Below, in pieces: positions 1 to 9,929 of a DNA stretch of 64,000 bases. The notes beneath the pieces were generated by a model. It was not told where the DNA came from, ran no database searches, and saw only the letters and a list, made by a program, of their open reading frames with translations. The position numbers and the translations under genes are program-made. Positions within the stretch are counted from its first letter, which is position 1, and every line of letters starts with the position of its first letter. The stretch spans positions 1-64,000 of the forward strand of contig DFLU01000005.1 of the NCBI GenBank assembly GCA_002375495.1, read 5' to 3'. This stretch comes from Flavobacteriaceae bacterium UBA3611. GTDB taxonomy: Bacteria > Bacteroidota > Bacteroidia > Flavobacteriales > Flavobacteriaceae.

Positions 1-2381
1 TCCTCGTCGTTGTCGCACAGTATATAGTCGCTGATAGGATCAGTGATCGGGGGACTGTCGTTGACAAGCAAGTCTAGTGCAATCACATTAAAACAATCGG
101 TACTATTTACATTATCTGCACGTGCATAGATTGTTTGGAAACCAATTGTTGTGTTCACGAACATGGTTGGATTTGCGATAGGATTTACCCCATTTAGCGC
201 ATCATTAAAATCTTCGTAGTAAACTACCACCGCCTCAGGGTTTGAACCAGTGATTTCGTCATCTTTAGTAGGAAGATTAAATTCAGCAAAACCATCGTTG
301 GGCAGTTCGTCACATACTTCGTAGGTAGACGGCTCAATAAGTACAGGAGCCGCAAAGAACTCTATTATAAAACTACTGATAGCGGCACATGTTCCTGGAG
401 GACTGGCATTATTTTCTACCCGAACATACACCGTTTCAGGAGAGGTGGTCACATTGTAAGGGTTTGGCAATTCAGCCGTATCGTTTTCTGCATCTAGTTG
501 CGTTGGGTGATAACTTACCGAATAATCATTAGGATCTTGTCCGTTTAAAGCTTCCGCATTTTTCAATGCCACCAAATTCAATAAAACTTCACCATTTGAA
601 TCTTCATCACAGAGACCACCAATATTTGTCATGGGACCCGCACTTACGGTATCAAACTGGATAAAAAATTCATCGGTAGCATAACATGTTCCTGTAAGCT
701 CTTCAACACGTGCAAAAATAGGCTGCACTGGTGGCGTTGCGATAGGATAAGCCGTTGCTGGGGTAATTGGATTCGCACCAGAATTTGCCTCAGCTTGAGT
801 TAAGTGATAGGAAACATTATAGTCTGCAGGGTTCTGAGTCCCTAAAATAAAGGGATCATTTACCGTCAAATCGAAGAAGCCTAAATCGCCATTAGCATCG
901 CATTGAAATAGATCGATTGTAGGTTCGGCGAAAGGTTGTACGTTGAAAAAAACGTCTATACTGTCTGTAGCAGTACAAGCACCTTCGGTTACGATACAAG
1001 TATATGTTCCATCTACGGTAACATCTAGAGTAGGATCGGTTTCAATAGGAAGCGGTGTTCCGTTAAAAAACCATTGAAAAGAAAATGCAGGATCAACTAC
1101 ACCGGTATCAATGGTAACGGTCATTCCGATACAACTTTGAATATCTGGCCCTAGAAATTGCACAGCTTCATTTAAATCTACTGGCAAAATGAATTCATTA
1201 TTGGTTTCATTCGTTTCTGCCACGATACCTGTTCCGTCTCCTACATCGTCAACCACTGCTTTTAAATCGAAGTTCACAGGGGTCCCTAGAGGTAGGTTTA
1301 GTGTTATGGTACCGCTTTCTGAGCCATCAATAGGGATATCAGCTACCGTCTGCGACTGACCAACTAATGTGTTGTTAATATAAAATGCAATGGGTGTATT
1401 GGCAGGTAAAAATGCTGTACTATTTACATTAAATACAGTATAGTTTACATTAATATCTCTGTTTTGGCAGAGCACCCCAAGATTATCAATAACAATAGTA
1501 GCATCAGGAATTTCGGAGTTCACACTTGTGATCAAGTTATGTACCATTACAAAATCCTGGCTAGACGTTAGATTAATGGTTATTTCGGTATCACCGGGCA
1601 TTACAATGCCTCCAAGATCGTACACATCGAGATCCATATTGTAAAGTTGATCAGATCCGGTGTATGAGTTAGTACCATTAAAAGCGTTGTTTCCTGGGTT
1701 TAGCGGCGGATTGTCAATTAAAACACCTTCGATAAGCAGTGTTTCATTGTTGGCAATACCTCTATCACCTTCCCATGCGAGGAAGCCAATTTTGGCCAAC
1801 TTGTCTGTAGAAACTTCAATATTTGTTAATGTTATTTCTAAACTAGGCTGATTTCCAGAGACATAATCAAGCCCGTCGAACAAACTTATTTGGTTTAGTG
1901 GCAATGAAGGATCTTCATAGATTACAATAATACTCCACCCCCCAAAGTTTGTGGTATTATTACAAGCAGGAATAATAGCTGCTGTAAGGTCTAAATCTGA
2001 AACATTATAGAGACCAGACCCCGTAATGAGCGGAGTTACATCTGCATAGGCACCAAAATACGTCTGGCCGGCGCCTGAAGTTAAACTAAACGTTCTATCG
2101 GCGCTTACCGGACTACCATTAAGTCTCACATCAAAATCACCAGACCCTGGTCCTGCCCAATACATGTGGGCCGAAACAAATGTTTGGTTGGGAAGTAAAT
2201 TTAAAGCTGCGCTACTTGAAGTTAAAATCGTACAGGGAGCACCGTTACCATTTTCTTGTGTATTTAATGTATTTCCAAATGCCGTAAAATCTAAACGCCC
2301 ATTGAATTGCTGAAACAAATCAATCTGTTGAGAGAACATAAAAACTGGGGATAGTAAGAGGCAGAGTAGTAATTTTTTCAT
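1..2381 (-). CDS. Large secreted repeat adhesin / gliding-type surface protein (partial, C-terminus outside window)
   Basis: The frame is open from an ATG at 2381 to the window edge, giving 793 codons with no stop, so the C-terminus is missing. Residues 1-18 are a signal peptide (MKKLLLCLLLSPVFMFSQ). A beta-rich N-terminal region follows. Residues about 290-395 resemble a CARDB-type beta-sandwich, and about 409-478 an Ig/PKD-like domain with a QWFFNG motif and two Cys. Repeats of about 98 residues begin near 490, 588 and 686, with a fourth starting near 784; each opens with an xCDxxxNG-like motif and carries Y(N/S)VSYHxTQ or similar. This build is typical of flavobacterial T9SS-exported adhesins, which usually end in a CHU_C/gliding-motility C-terminal domain; that part cannot be seen here. 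Adhesion is inferred. It is transcribed divergently from folE. Confidence 0.8.
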   Translation of the reverse strand, partial: MKKLLLCLLLSPVFMFSQQIDLFQQFNGRLDFTAFGNTLNTQENGNGAPCTILTSSSAALNLLPNQTFVSAHMYWAGPGSGDFDVRLNGSPVSADRTFSLTSGAGQTYFGAYADVTPLITGSGLYNVSDLDLTAAIIPACNNTTNFGGWSIIVIYEDPSLPLNQISLFDGLDYVSGNQPSLEITLTNIEVSTDKLAKIGFLAWEGDRGIANNETLLIEGVLIDNPPLNPGNNAFNGTNSYTGSDQLYNMDLDVYDLGGIVMPGDTEITINLTSSQDFVMVHNLITSVNSEIPDATIVIDNLGVLCQNRDINVNYTVFNVNSTAFLPANTPIAFYINNTLVGQSQTVADIPIDGSESGTITLNLPLGTPVNFDLKAVVDDVGDGTGIVAETNETNNEFILPVDLNEAVQFLGPDIQSCIGMTVTIDTGVVDPAFSFQWFFNGTPLPIETDPTLDVTVDGTYTCIVTEGACTATDSIDVFFNVQPFAEPTIDLFQCDANGDLGFFDLTVNDPFILGTQNPADYNVSYHLTQAEANSGANPITPATAYPIATPPVQPIFARVEELTGTCYATDEFFIQFDTVSAGPMTNIGGLCDEDSNGEVLLNLVALKNAEALNGQDPNDYSVSYHPTQLDAENDTAELPNPYNVTTSPETVYVRVENNASPPGTCAAISSFIIEFFAAPVLIEPSTYEVCDELPNDGFAEFNLPTKDDEITGSNPEAVVVYYEDFNDALNGVNPIANPTMFVNTTIGFQTIYARADNVNSTDCFNVIALDLLVNDSPPITDPISDYILCDNDE

Positions 2382-2497
2382 AGTATCTAAAATAAAAGCG
2401 GAAATTAAGAAAATTTTATGAAACCTTTTGACGATCTATCCAAAAGATGTCCTGAAAAGCATGTATTCCAAATTTTTAAAGCAACCATTGAAATACG

Positions 2498-2505
2498 TAT
2501 CTTTG
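2498..2505 (+). promoter_or_regulatory. -7 promoter element for folE
   Basis: TATCTTTG is a perfect match to the Bacteroidota -7 consensus TAnnTTTG and lies 24 bases before the folE ATG. No clear TTTG -33 box is visible at the usual spacing. Confidence 0.5.
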
Positions 2506-2529
2506 CGCTCTTATAATTGATAACAGACT

Positions 2530-3216
2530 ATGGATTTGGAAAAACAGGCCGCACCAGAAACCCACGATGAAGGAGATCACCTTGGTGCTGCTCCCTACAC
2601 GCCCTTACGAAGCGATGCATTTGAATTGAGCGACATTGAAAAAATTGCGAGCATCAAAAAAGATGTAGAAAGCATCATGCAAACATTGGGGTTAGACCTT
2701 ACAGACGACAGCCTTAAAGGAACTCCCAACCGTGTGGCAAAAATGTTTGTGCAAGAGATATTTGGTGGGCTACATCCTGACCGAAAGCCGAAAGCTTCTA
2801 CATTTGACAATAAATACAAATATGGTGAAATGCTTGTGGAGAAGAACATTACACTCTATTCTACCTGCGAGCACCACTTGTTACCCATTGTTGGAAAAGC
2901 CCACATTGCGTACATTTCTAATGGAACCGTAGTAGGTCTCAGTAAAATGAACAGAATAGTAGATTACTTTGCCAAGAGACCACAAGTACAAGAACGTTTA
3001 ACCATGCAAATTGTTAGCGAACTACAAGCGGTTCTTAAAACTGAAGACGTTGCCTGTGTGATAGACGCCAAACACCTCTGTGTAAATTCAAGGGGAATTC
3101 GCGATATTGATAGTAGTACCGTGACTAGTGAGTTCGGCGGAAAATTTAAACGTCCAGAAACGCGTCGTGATTTTTTAGATTATATCAATTTAACGACCAA
3201 ATTTGAGGGTGTGTGA
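2530..3216 (+). CDS. folE: GTP cyclohydrolase I
   Basis: Converts GTP to 7,8-dihydroneopterin triphosphate, the first step of folate/pterin synthesis, as a cytosolic toroidal multimer. The protein has 228 residues, usual for type I FolE. The zinc and active-site segment STCEHHLLP (Cys113, His116) is present, as is the second zinc Cys in KHLCVNSRG (Cys184). The conserved VGLSKMNRIV and RPQVQERLT blocks follow. The first 35 residues are acidic and poorly conserved, as usual. It has its own -7 promoter element and lies upstream of cysS, with a 61-base gap. Confidence 0.97.
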   Translation: MDLEKQAAPETHDEGDHLGAAPYTPLRSDAFELSDIEKIASIKKDVESIMQTLGLDLTDDSLKGTPNRVAKMFVQEIFGGLHPDRKPKASTFDNKYKYGEMLVEKNITLYSTCEHHLLPIVGKAHIAYISNGTVVGLSKMNRIVDYFAKRPQVQERLTMQIVSELQAVLKTEDVACVIDAKHLCVNSRGIRDIDSSTVTSEFGGKFKRPETRRDFLDYINLTTKFEGV

Positions 3217-3277
3217 CGATTTCCGAAGAAAGAAAAAGCCTTTTTATCATTGCCAACTAACTTGTTAAAAGCAACCC

Positions 3278-4762
3278 ATGAGCCTTTACAAAAACCAAAA
3301 TATTCAACTATACAATTCGCTCACAAAACAAAAAGAGCCTTTTACACCAATCCATGAAGGAGCCGTAGGCATGTATGTTTGTGGCCCCACGGTGTATAGC
3401 AACGTGCATATGGGAAATTGCAGAACGTTTTTGTCGTTCGATTTGGTTTTTAGATATTTAAAACATTTAGGCTATAAAGTTCGCTATGTGCGTAACATTA
3501 CCGATGCCGGCCATTTAGAAAATGATGGTGAAAGTGGTGACGACCCTATTTTGAAAAAAGCACGGATTGAACAATTGGAGCCAATGGAAGTTGTACAAAA
3601 ATATACGGTCGATTTTCATGAAACCATGGCAAAATTTAATGCATTACCCCCCAGTATTGAACCCACTGCCACGGGACATATCATTGAACAAATCGCCATC
3701 GTAGAAAAACTTATTAAAGAAGGATATGGCTACGAAAAAAATGGTTCGGTTTATTTTGATGTAGTTAAATTTAATGAAGATCATGCCTACGGAAAATTGA
3801 GCGGTAGACAATTGGAAGACATGATTACCAACACGCGCGAACTCGCTGCACAGAGCGAAAAAAAGAATCCGCAAGATTTCGCCCTTTGGAAAAAAGCAGA
3901 GCCCCAGCACATCATGCGTTGGCCCTCCCCTTGGAGCGAAGGCTTTCCTGGTTGGCATTTAGAATGTACTGCGATGAGCACGAAATATTTGGGCGAAACT
4001 TTTGATATTCACGGTGGTGGGATGGATCTTAAATTTCCGCACCATGAGTGTGAAATTGCCCAAGCCGAAGCAAGTAATCATAAGAGCCCTGTAAACTATT
4101 GGTTACATGCCAATATGCTTACACTGAACGGCAAAAAAATGTCTAAATCTACCGGCAACAACATCTTGCCGGGCGAATTATTTTCTGGAGAGAATGATAT
4201 CTTGAAAAAGGCATTTACGCCAACAGTGGCCAAATTTTTTATGTACCAAGCCCATTACAGAAGTATCCTAGATTTTTCGAATGATGCGCTAGAGGCTTCT
4301 GAAAAAGGTTTTAATAGATTAATGGATGCATTGCACAGTCTTGCTGAAATTTCCACCTCTGAAAATAGCTCGCTAGACATTGCAACATGGAAACAAGCTT
4401 GCTATGACGCCATGAACGACGATTTCAACAGCCCGATACTAATCGCACATTTGTTTGAAGGAGCGAAGTACATCAATGCACTGAAAGAAGGCAAAGAAAC
4501 CATCTCTGCAACCGACTTGCAGGAACTTTCAACCACCATGCACGCGTTTATATTTGACGTCTTAGGATTGGAAGACACACAAGCTGGAGGTGATGAAGCA
4601 GCCGAAAAACTTTCTGGGGCGATTGAATTATTGATCGAGCTACGAAATAAAGCGAGAGCAAATAAAGATTTTGCAACGAGTGATACCATTCGAGATGAAT
4701 TACAAGAAGTGGGCATCCAACTAAAAGATGGAAAAGACGGCACTACATTTTCGTTATCTTAA
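3278..4762 (+). CDS. cysS: Cysteinyl-tRNA synthetase
   Basis: Class I aminoacyl-tRNA synthetase that charges tRNA-Cys in the cytosol. At 494 residues it is of normal length. The HIGH signature appears as HMGN (44-47) and the second signature as KMSKS (287-291). Zinc ligands expected from the family are visible: Cys35 in CGPTVY, Cys230 in ECTAMS, and His255 and Glu259 in [10 protein letters not shown]. The C-terminal helical DALR-type anticodon domain runs from about 350 and ends in the conserved [20 protein letters not shown] segment region. The ATG start matches the family N-terminus. Confidence 0.97.
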   Translation: MSLYKNQNIQLYNSLTKQKEPFTPIHEGAVGMYVCGPTVYSNVHMGNCRTFLSFDLVFRYLKHLGYKVRYVRNITDAGHLENDGESGDDPILKKARIEQLEPMEVVQKYTVDFHETMAKFNALPPSIEPTATGHIIEQIAIVEKLIKEGYGYEKNGSVYFDVVKFNEDHAYGKLSGRQLEDMITNTRELAAQSEKKNPQDFALWKKAEPQHIMRWPSPWSEGFPGWHLECTAMSTKYLGETFDIHGGGMDLKFPHHECEIAQAEASNHKSPVNYWLHANMLTLNGKKMSKSTGNNILPGELFSGENDILKKAFTPTVAKFFMYQAHYRSILDFSNDALEASEKGFNRLMDALHSLAEISTSENSSLDIATWKQACYDAMNDDFNSPILIAHLFEGAKYINALKEGKETISATDLQELSTTMHAFIFDVLGLEDTQAGGDEAAEKLSGAIELLIELRNKARANKDFATSDTIRDELQEVGIQLKDGKDGTTFSLS

Positions 4763-4796
4763 CTATTAGCTATTAGTCTTTTTGGCACAACTGAAA

Positions 4797-5018
4797 ATGA
4801 AAAAGGTTTTGACGTTTCCCTTTATATTTTTAATTCGCGTATACCAACGTGCCATCTCCCCTATTTTTCCTTCTACTTGCCGCTACCAACCTACTTGCTC
4901 ACATTATGGGGTAGAAGCTTTGCAAAAGCACGGGCTATTAAAAGGTGGGTGGTTAACACTGAAACGGATTGGGAGTTGTCATCCCTGGGGAGGTTCTGGC
5001 TACGATCCAGTACCGTAG
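4797..5018 (+). CDS. yidD: Membrane protein insertion efficiency factor YidD
   Basis: Small membrane-associated protein linked in other bacteria to YidC-dependent insertion of inner-membrane proteins. I place the start at the ATG at 4797 (73 residues). An in-frame TTG at 4782 would add only five residues and is less likely. Family signatures are clear: RVYQRAISP, then [15 protein letters not shown] with the conserved Cys pair, and the C-terminal [13 protein letters not shown]. The hydrophobic N-terminus fits an amphipathic membrane anchor. It sits between cysS and lgt on the same strand. Confidence 0.93.
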   Translation: MKKVLTFPFIFLIRVYQRAISPIFPSTCRYQPTCSHYGVEALQKHGLLKGGWLTLKRIGSCHPWGGSGYDPVP

Positions 5019-5183
5019 ATGGATGACAACTCGGCCAACGCGCCGCCTGGCAGGTTCACTAAAAATGTACACCGTACATATTAAATCTACAGCCGAGTTA
5101 CTTCAATTTAAGATGAAAAATAAAATTGTTGGCTCTTGTCATGGAGCAGTTTTTCCTATCTTTACAACTCATCAAAAAACACT

Positions 5184-6113
5184 ATGCTACACTTTTTAAG
5201 CACCGTCTGGAACCCGAGCGAAGGAATTGACCTCGGTTTTTTTATGATTCGTTTTTATAGTCTTTCCTACGTGATTGCCTTTATAATTGGTTGGTTTATC
5301 ATGAAGAAATTCTATAAGAATGACAACATTTCTATGGAAAATTTAGACAGCCTGTTCATTTATATGGTGCTGGCTATTTTAATTGGTGCGCGACTTGGGC
5401 ATGTTATTTTTTATGAAACCGAATTGCTTTGGGAAGACCCCCTATCTGTAATCTTGCCTTTTAAAACCGTACCAGAATTTGAGTTTACTGGGTTTCGCGG
5501 ACTCGCAAGCCATGGGGCTGCCATTGGTATTGTATTAGCGTTGCTATTGTACAACAAACGAATTCTGAAAAAACCTGCACTTTGGATCTTCGACAGGGTG
5601 GTGATTACCGTAGCCATTGGCGGCGCATTTGTACGGTTGGGAAATTTTATGAATTCTGAAATCGTCGGAAAAGCCTCTGGAGATTATCCGTTGGGCATTA
5701 AAATGTTGCGACACGACATTTATCCGGAACAAGCTATGAAGGCGACTGGAATAAAAGATGTGAATCAGGCGTATGATGCAATTGCCAACAATCCACAATT
5801 TGCTGAAATATTAGCGACGGTACCCTTGCGACATCCCACGCAATTGTATGAAGCATTGGGCTACGTAATTACATTTTTAGTTTGCTGGTATATCTATTGG
5901 AAAACACCGCATAAAAAACATGTAGGGTACATTTTTGGATGGTTCTTAATTTTACTCTTCATGACCCGTTTTGTGGTAGAATTCTTTAAAATTGCACAAG
6001 TAGACGGGCGTGATGTTTGGGCTTTAAATACGGGACAGCTATTGAGTATTCCATTTATTTTGGCTGGATTTTACATCTTATGGCGCGCAACCAAAACAAC
6101 GTATACAGAATGA
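5184..6113 (+). CDS. lgt: Prolipoprotein diacylglyceryl transferase
   Basis: Inner-membrane enzyme that transfers diacylglycerol from phosphatidylglycerol to the lipobox Cys of prolipoproteins. I choose the ATG at 5184 (309 residues, MLHFLSTVWNPSEG), because the upstream TTG at 5136 adds an unconserved stretch. At least six hydrophobic segments are visible. The Lgt signature with the conserved Arg and Asn appears as VRLGNFMNSEIVGK, and the conserved HGAAIG and HPTQLYEALGY motifs are intact. The stop codon overlaps the ATG of the next gene (ATGA), so the two are probably translationally coupled. Confidence 0.96.
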   Translation: MLHFLSTVWNPSEGIDLGFFMIRFYSLSYVIAFIIGWFIMKKFYKNDNISMENLDSLFIYMVLAILIGARLGHVIFYETELLWEDPLSVILPFKTVPEFEFTGFRGLASHGAAIGIVLALLLYNKRILKKPALWIFDRVVITVAIGGAFVRLGNFMNSEIVGKASGDYPLGIKMLRHDIYPEQAMKATGIKDVNQAYDAIANNPQFAEILATVPLRHPTQLYEALGYVITFLVCWYIYWKTPHKKHVGYIFGWFLILLFMTRFVVEFFKIAQVDGRDVWALNTGQLLSIPFILAGFYILWRATKTTYTE

Positions 6114-6601
6114 AAAAAATACTTTTTTCTACAGCTCTTTTAGCGGCCCTCTTTGCTGCGGAAGGTTGTAAAGAAACTCCAAAAGAAACCAAGGTTCTCA
6201 CAAAGACAGTAACCTTCACAAAAGAAGCTTCTGGCGTCCTGAAAAAAGCTGCTACAGATAGTATTGTGGCATCGTTGGATATTGAAATTGCAGAAGGCGA
6301 TTATGAAACTCAAACAGGGTTGATGTACCGCAAAAACATGTTAGACAACCGTGGGATGCTCTTTATTTTTCCTGATGAGAAACGGCGTTCGTTTTATATG
6401 AAAAACACCGAATTCGGATTGGATATCATTTATTTAAACTCCAACAATGAAATCGTAAGTATCCAAAAAAATGCACAGCCTTTAGACCCTACTTCCTTAC
6501 CTTCTGAAGCACCCGCAAAATATGTGTTGGAAGTAAACGCTGGTCTATCAGACCAATGGGGACTGGAAGCTGGCGATGTGATGGTTTGGGAACGCGATTG
6601 A
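6110..6601 (+). CDS. DUF192 family lipoprotein
   Basis: The start is the ATG at 6110, which overlaps the lgt stop by four bases; the product has 163 residues. The N-terminus MKKILFSTALLAALFAAEGC is a lipoprotein signal with Cys20 as the acceptor. The mature part carries the DUF192 core: TGLMYRKNMLDNRGMLFIF, then FYMKNTEFGLDIIYLN, and the C-terminal YVLEVNAGLSDQWGLEAGD. The biochemical function of DUF192 is unknown. The protein is itself a predicted Lgt substrate encoded directly after lgt. Confidence 0.9.
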   Translation: MKKILFSTALLAALFAAEGCKETPKETKVLTKTVTFTKEASGVLKKAATDSIVASLDIEIAEGDYETQTGLMYRKNMLDNRGMLFIFPDEKRRSFYMKNTEFGLDIIYLNSNNEIVSIQKNAQPLDPTSLPSEAPAKYVLEVNAGLSDQWGLEAGDVMVWERD

Positions 6602-6632
6602 GTAGTGGCTTCGAGTGCACTTCGACACCCGC
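6602..6632 (+). repeat. Short dispersed REP-like repeat fragment
   Basis: The stretch contains GGCTTCGAGTGCACTTCGAC followed by ACCCGCC. A clearly related sequence, on the opposite strand, lies at 12299-12328. The shared motif is GCTTCGAG(A/T)GCACTTCGAC followed by CCCGCC. Confidence 0.4.
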
Positions 6633-6648
6633 CATTAGACTAAAAATA

Positions 6649-6682
6649 AAAAACCCCAGCTCTTTTCAGAGCTGGGGTTTTT
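6649..6682. terminator. Bidirectional intrinsic terminator between DUF192 gene and secDF
   Basis: A 14-base perfect stem (AAAAACCCCAGCTC and its complement) with loop TTTTCA is A-rich on the left and T-rich on the right. It can terminate both the plus-strand lgt operon and the minus-strand secDF transcript. Confidence 0.85.
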
Positions 6683-6708
6683 AGCATCTAAAATTTCCGA
6701 AGAAAGAA

Positions 6709-9700
6709 TTACGCCGCAGCTTCTTCCTCTTCTTCTTTCTTTTCAGTAAGATCGATTCCTCTTTTCTTCACTGTATCGTAGAATACTGGCGTTGCGATAA
6801 ACAACGATGAATAGGTACCCACCAATACACCTACAATCAACGCGAATATGAGTCCGCGAATAGATTCTGCACCAATAAAGAAGATACACAATAATACAAT
6901 CAAGGTTGTGACAGAGGTATTCAACGTACGACTCAATGTACTATTTAATGCACCATTAATAATACGCTTCATCTTCCACCCTGAATGTTCGTTAAAGAAC
7001 TCACGGATACGGTCAAACACTACCACGGTATCATTCAGCGAGTACCCGATTACCGTAAGGATTGCCGCGATAAAACTCTGGTCGATTTCCATGTTGAAAG
7101 GCATCACTTTGTAAGTAAGCGAGAAGATACCCAATACGATGAGCACATCGTGGAATACTGCTGCTACCGCACCCAAACTAAACTGCCATCTTCTAAAACG
7201 CAGTAAGATGTAAAGGAATACCACCACGAGCGATCCTAAAACTGCCCAGAATGACGAAGTTTTGATATCATCGGCAATGGTTGGACTCACCTTATAATAT
7301 TCCATTCGCCCAGCGACTTTATTTTCATCGTCGGCCTTAAATTGTTCTAGTGTCATCGCAGCCGGAAGGTTTGGCTTTAAAGTTTCAAAAAGCATTGCTT
7401 CTACCTCGTTGTCTATCTCGGCACTAGTTTCATCTACCTTATATTTAGTAGTAATTTTCAACTGATTGTCTGAACCGTAGGTTTTTGCCTCAGCACTTTC
7501 GAAAGTAGCTACCAAATCTTCTTGGATTACGGTTGGCTCTACATCTTTGTCAAATCGAACTGTGTAGGTACGACCCCCCACAAAATCAACTCCTTGGTTT
7601 AAACCAACGGTGAACAATGAACCTAAACTGATGGCCAATAGAATTCCAGAAATTACATAGGCAATTTTACGCTTGCGCAAGAAATCGATGTTCACATTCT
7701 TGAACAAATTCTTGGTCATTGGCGTAGAACATGTAAGTGACTTTCCGTTTTTGGTATAGCTATCTACAAACAATCTGGTGATAAAGATTGCGGTAAACAA
7801 AGATGTAAGAATACCGATTAACAACGTAGTTGCGAATCCTTGAATTGGTCCCGTACCAAACACCAATAGAATAAGTCCGGTAAGACCTGTAGTAATGTTT
7901 GCATCTAAAATGGAAGACAAGGCGTTGCTAAATCCATCTTTAATAGCGTCTCGTTGCGCTTTTCCTTTGGCGAGCTCTTCCCGGATCCGTTCAAAAATAA
8001 GTACGTTCGCATCAACCGAAATACCAATAGTTAAAACGATACCTGCAATACCAGGAAGGGTTAGTACCGCTCCGATACCTGCTAAAATTCCGAAGATAAA
8101 CAAGATATTCACTACCAAGGCTACATCGGCAAAAGCACCAGCTTTTCCGTAGTAAAAAATCATCCAGATCAACACCAATGCCAAGGCAATTCCGAAAGAA
8201 AGCATACCGCTATCGATTGCTTCCTGACCCAAGGTTGGACCAACAACCTCGGCTTGAATAATATCTGCCGAAGCTGGTAATTTACCAGCCCGTAGTACGT
8301 TTGCTAAATCTTGTCCTTCGTTAATACTGAAATCTCCAGTAATTTCACTTCGCCCACCAGCAATAGGCCCAGAAGTTACACCAGGTGCAGAATATACCAC
8401 ATCGTCAAGCACAATGGCAATTTGGCTACCATCTTTAAAAGCTTTGCCGGTCATCTCCTCCCATTTCTTCGCTCCCGTACCGTTCATCTGCATGCTAACA
8501 GCTACGCGACCTACCTGGTCGTACGTTTGCGCTGCATCGGTAACAACACCGCCGCTCAATGGTGCTTCGTTGTCTCTGTTACCAACCAAAGCGTACAAAT
8601 CTGCAAATTCTACGGTTTGTTCTTCTCCATCTACAGTAACCTCTCTATCTGTTGGTAACCCCCATACAAATTTAGTATAACGCAATTCTGCAGGCAGCAA
8701 CTGACGAATCTGTGGGTTGTTCAAATATTCTTTAATTGTTTCTTGATCTTTAGTTTGCACCGAAATGATCACAGGCGAATTAGACGCTCCGAAGGAAACT
8801 TTCGATAATAATGGATTGCTCACTTCAGGATCTGTAGCAGTTTCGTCACCGTCGTCTTCTCCTAAAAGGTCTTCAATGGCATCGTCTGTAGACTCTTCCG
8901 TTAGCTCTTCAGCTACGGCAGTACTGTCTTGCGCTACTTCAGTTTCAGCCTCAGCAGTTTCAGTTTCTGGAGAAAGCATTGTTTTCAGCTTTGCATCTGC
9001 CTCGAACAAGAACGACTGGAATGTTTCTGCTTTATAAGCTTCCCAGAATTCTAATTGTGCAGTACTCTGTAAAAGGTCTTTGGTACGCTCGATGTCTTTC
9101 GCACCAGGCAATTCAACCAAGATACGCCCAGAGTTTCCTAATCGTTGTAAGTTTGGCTGTGTAACACCAAATTTATCGATACGCTTGCGCAGTACTTCAA
9201 AAGCAGAAGCAATAGACTCGTCTACTTTTCTACTGATAATTGGTTTTACGTCATCGTTAGACATATCGCCATTCGGAATTGATTCTTCTAGGTTTTTATT
9301 GAAGAAGATATTTGGAGACGCCAATTTATTGTCGCCTGGCAATTCTTCAAACGCCTTAAAAAATGATTCTAAGTACGTGTCTTGGCTATCTTTCTGAAGT
9401 TCTTCAGCATTTGCAAGTGCCTGATTGAATGCAGGGTCTTTGGTATTGTTTGCCAATCCTTTCAAGATATCTTTTACTGAAACTTGAAGAATTACGTTGA
9501 TACCTCCTTTAAGGTCAAGACCTTTGTTCAGTTCTTTTTCTTTCGCTGTTTTGTAATCGATCCCCAACATCTGAGGTACGTTGTTTACCGAATCAAGGTA
9601 TTTAGTCTCTGCGTTGGCACGCATTTCAGGTTCGGTGTCTGGATATTTCGCTCGCGCGTATTCCTTTGCATCATCTTCTACTCCTGTGGCGATGTAGGTG

Positions 9701-9771
9701 TACGATAATTGGTACAAACTAACAAGTCCGAATAGGATTGCGAAGACGGTAATTAGTCCTTTGTTTTGCAT
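6709..9771 (-). CDS. secDF: Fused protein translocase SecDF
   Basis: Proton-driven Sec accessory protein that pulls exported proteins across the inner membrane. SecD and SecF are fused in one 1020-residue chain, as usual in Bacteroidota. TM1 is at about 7-25. The SecD periplasmic P1 region follows and holds a very acidic, low-complexity insertion at about 258-325. The SecD membrane domain has the GISVDANVLIFERIREE motif near 587 with the functional Asp. The SecF half begins near 690 (MTKNLFKNVNIDF) and has the matching GYSLNDTVVVFDRIRE motif near 913. The C-terminus is Glu-rich. The closely following upstream gene (9930-10544) is on the same strand. Confidence 0.96.
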   Translation of the reverse strand: MQNKGLITVFAILFGLVSLYQLSYTYIATGVEDDAKEYARAKYPDTEPEMRANAETKYLDSVNNVPQMLGIDYKTAKEKELNKGLDLKGGINVILQVSVKDILKGLANNTKDPAFNQALANAEELQKDSQDTYLESFFKAFEELPGDNKLASPNIFFNKNLEESIPNGDMSNDDVKPIISRKVDESIASAFEVLRKRIDKFGVTQPNLQRLGNSGRILVELPGAKDIERTKDLLQSTAQLEFWEAYKAETFQSFLFEADAKLKTMLSPETETAEAETEVAQDSTAVAEELTEESTDDAIEDLLGEDDGDETATDPEVSNPLLSKVSFGASNSPVIISVQTKDQETIKEYLNNPQIRQLLPAELRYTKFVWGLPTDREVTVDGEEQTVEFADLYALVGNRDNEAPLSGGVVTDAAQTYDQVGRVAVSMQMNGTGAKKWEEMTGKAFKDGSQIAIVLDDVVYSAPGVTSGPIAGGRSEITGDFSINEGQDLANVLRAGKLPASADIIQAEVVGPTLGQEAIDSGMLSFGIALALVLIWMIFYYGKAGAFADVALVVNILFIFGILAGIGAVLTLPGIAGIVLTIGISVDANVLIFERIREELAKGKAQRDAIKDGFSNALSSILDANITTGLTGLILLVFGTGPIQGFATTLLIGILTSLFTAIFITRLFVDSYTKNGKSLTCSTPMTKNLFKNVNIDFLRKRKIAYVISGILLAISLGSLFTVGLNQGVDFVGGRTYTVRFDKDVEPTVIQEDLVATFESAEAKTYGSDNQLKITTKYKVDETSAEIDNEVEAMLFETLKPNLPAAMTLEQFKADDENKVAGRMEYYKVSPTIADDIKTSSFWAVLGSLVVVFLYILLRFRRWQFSLGAVAAVFHDVLIVLGIFSLTYKVMPFNMEIDQSFIAAILTVIGYSLNDTVVVFDRIREFFNEHSGWKMKRIINGALNSTLSRTLNTSVTTLIVLLCIFFIGAESIRGLIFALIVGVLVGTYSSLFIATPVFYDTVKKRGIDLTEKKEEEEEAAA

Positions 9772-9929
9772 TTTGTTTTTATTTATGATGTCGAATTTTA
9801 GTTCCGAAATATTACGGGACGCAACTATAGCAGTTACGTTTCATTCAACAATTACTTTTATTTAACTATGAATTTTATAATCTTCCTATAGAAAAAGGAA
9901 GCGAAGGTGTGGGGAAGTAAAAAGCTCCC

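Noticed and set aside
5136..5183. TTG at 5136 as the lgt start
   Set aside because: It adds sixteen residues unlike the Lgt N-terminus, while the ATG at 5184 begins a standard one.
4969..5199. A plus-strand frame overlapping the end of yidD and the start of lgt
   Set aside because: It overlaps two well-supported genes in another frame and has no recognisable protein features.
8414..8680. Plus-strand frames inside secDF
   Set aside because: Frames opposite a strongly conserved gene; their composition is the complement of secDF codons.
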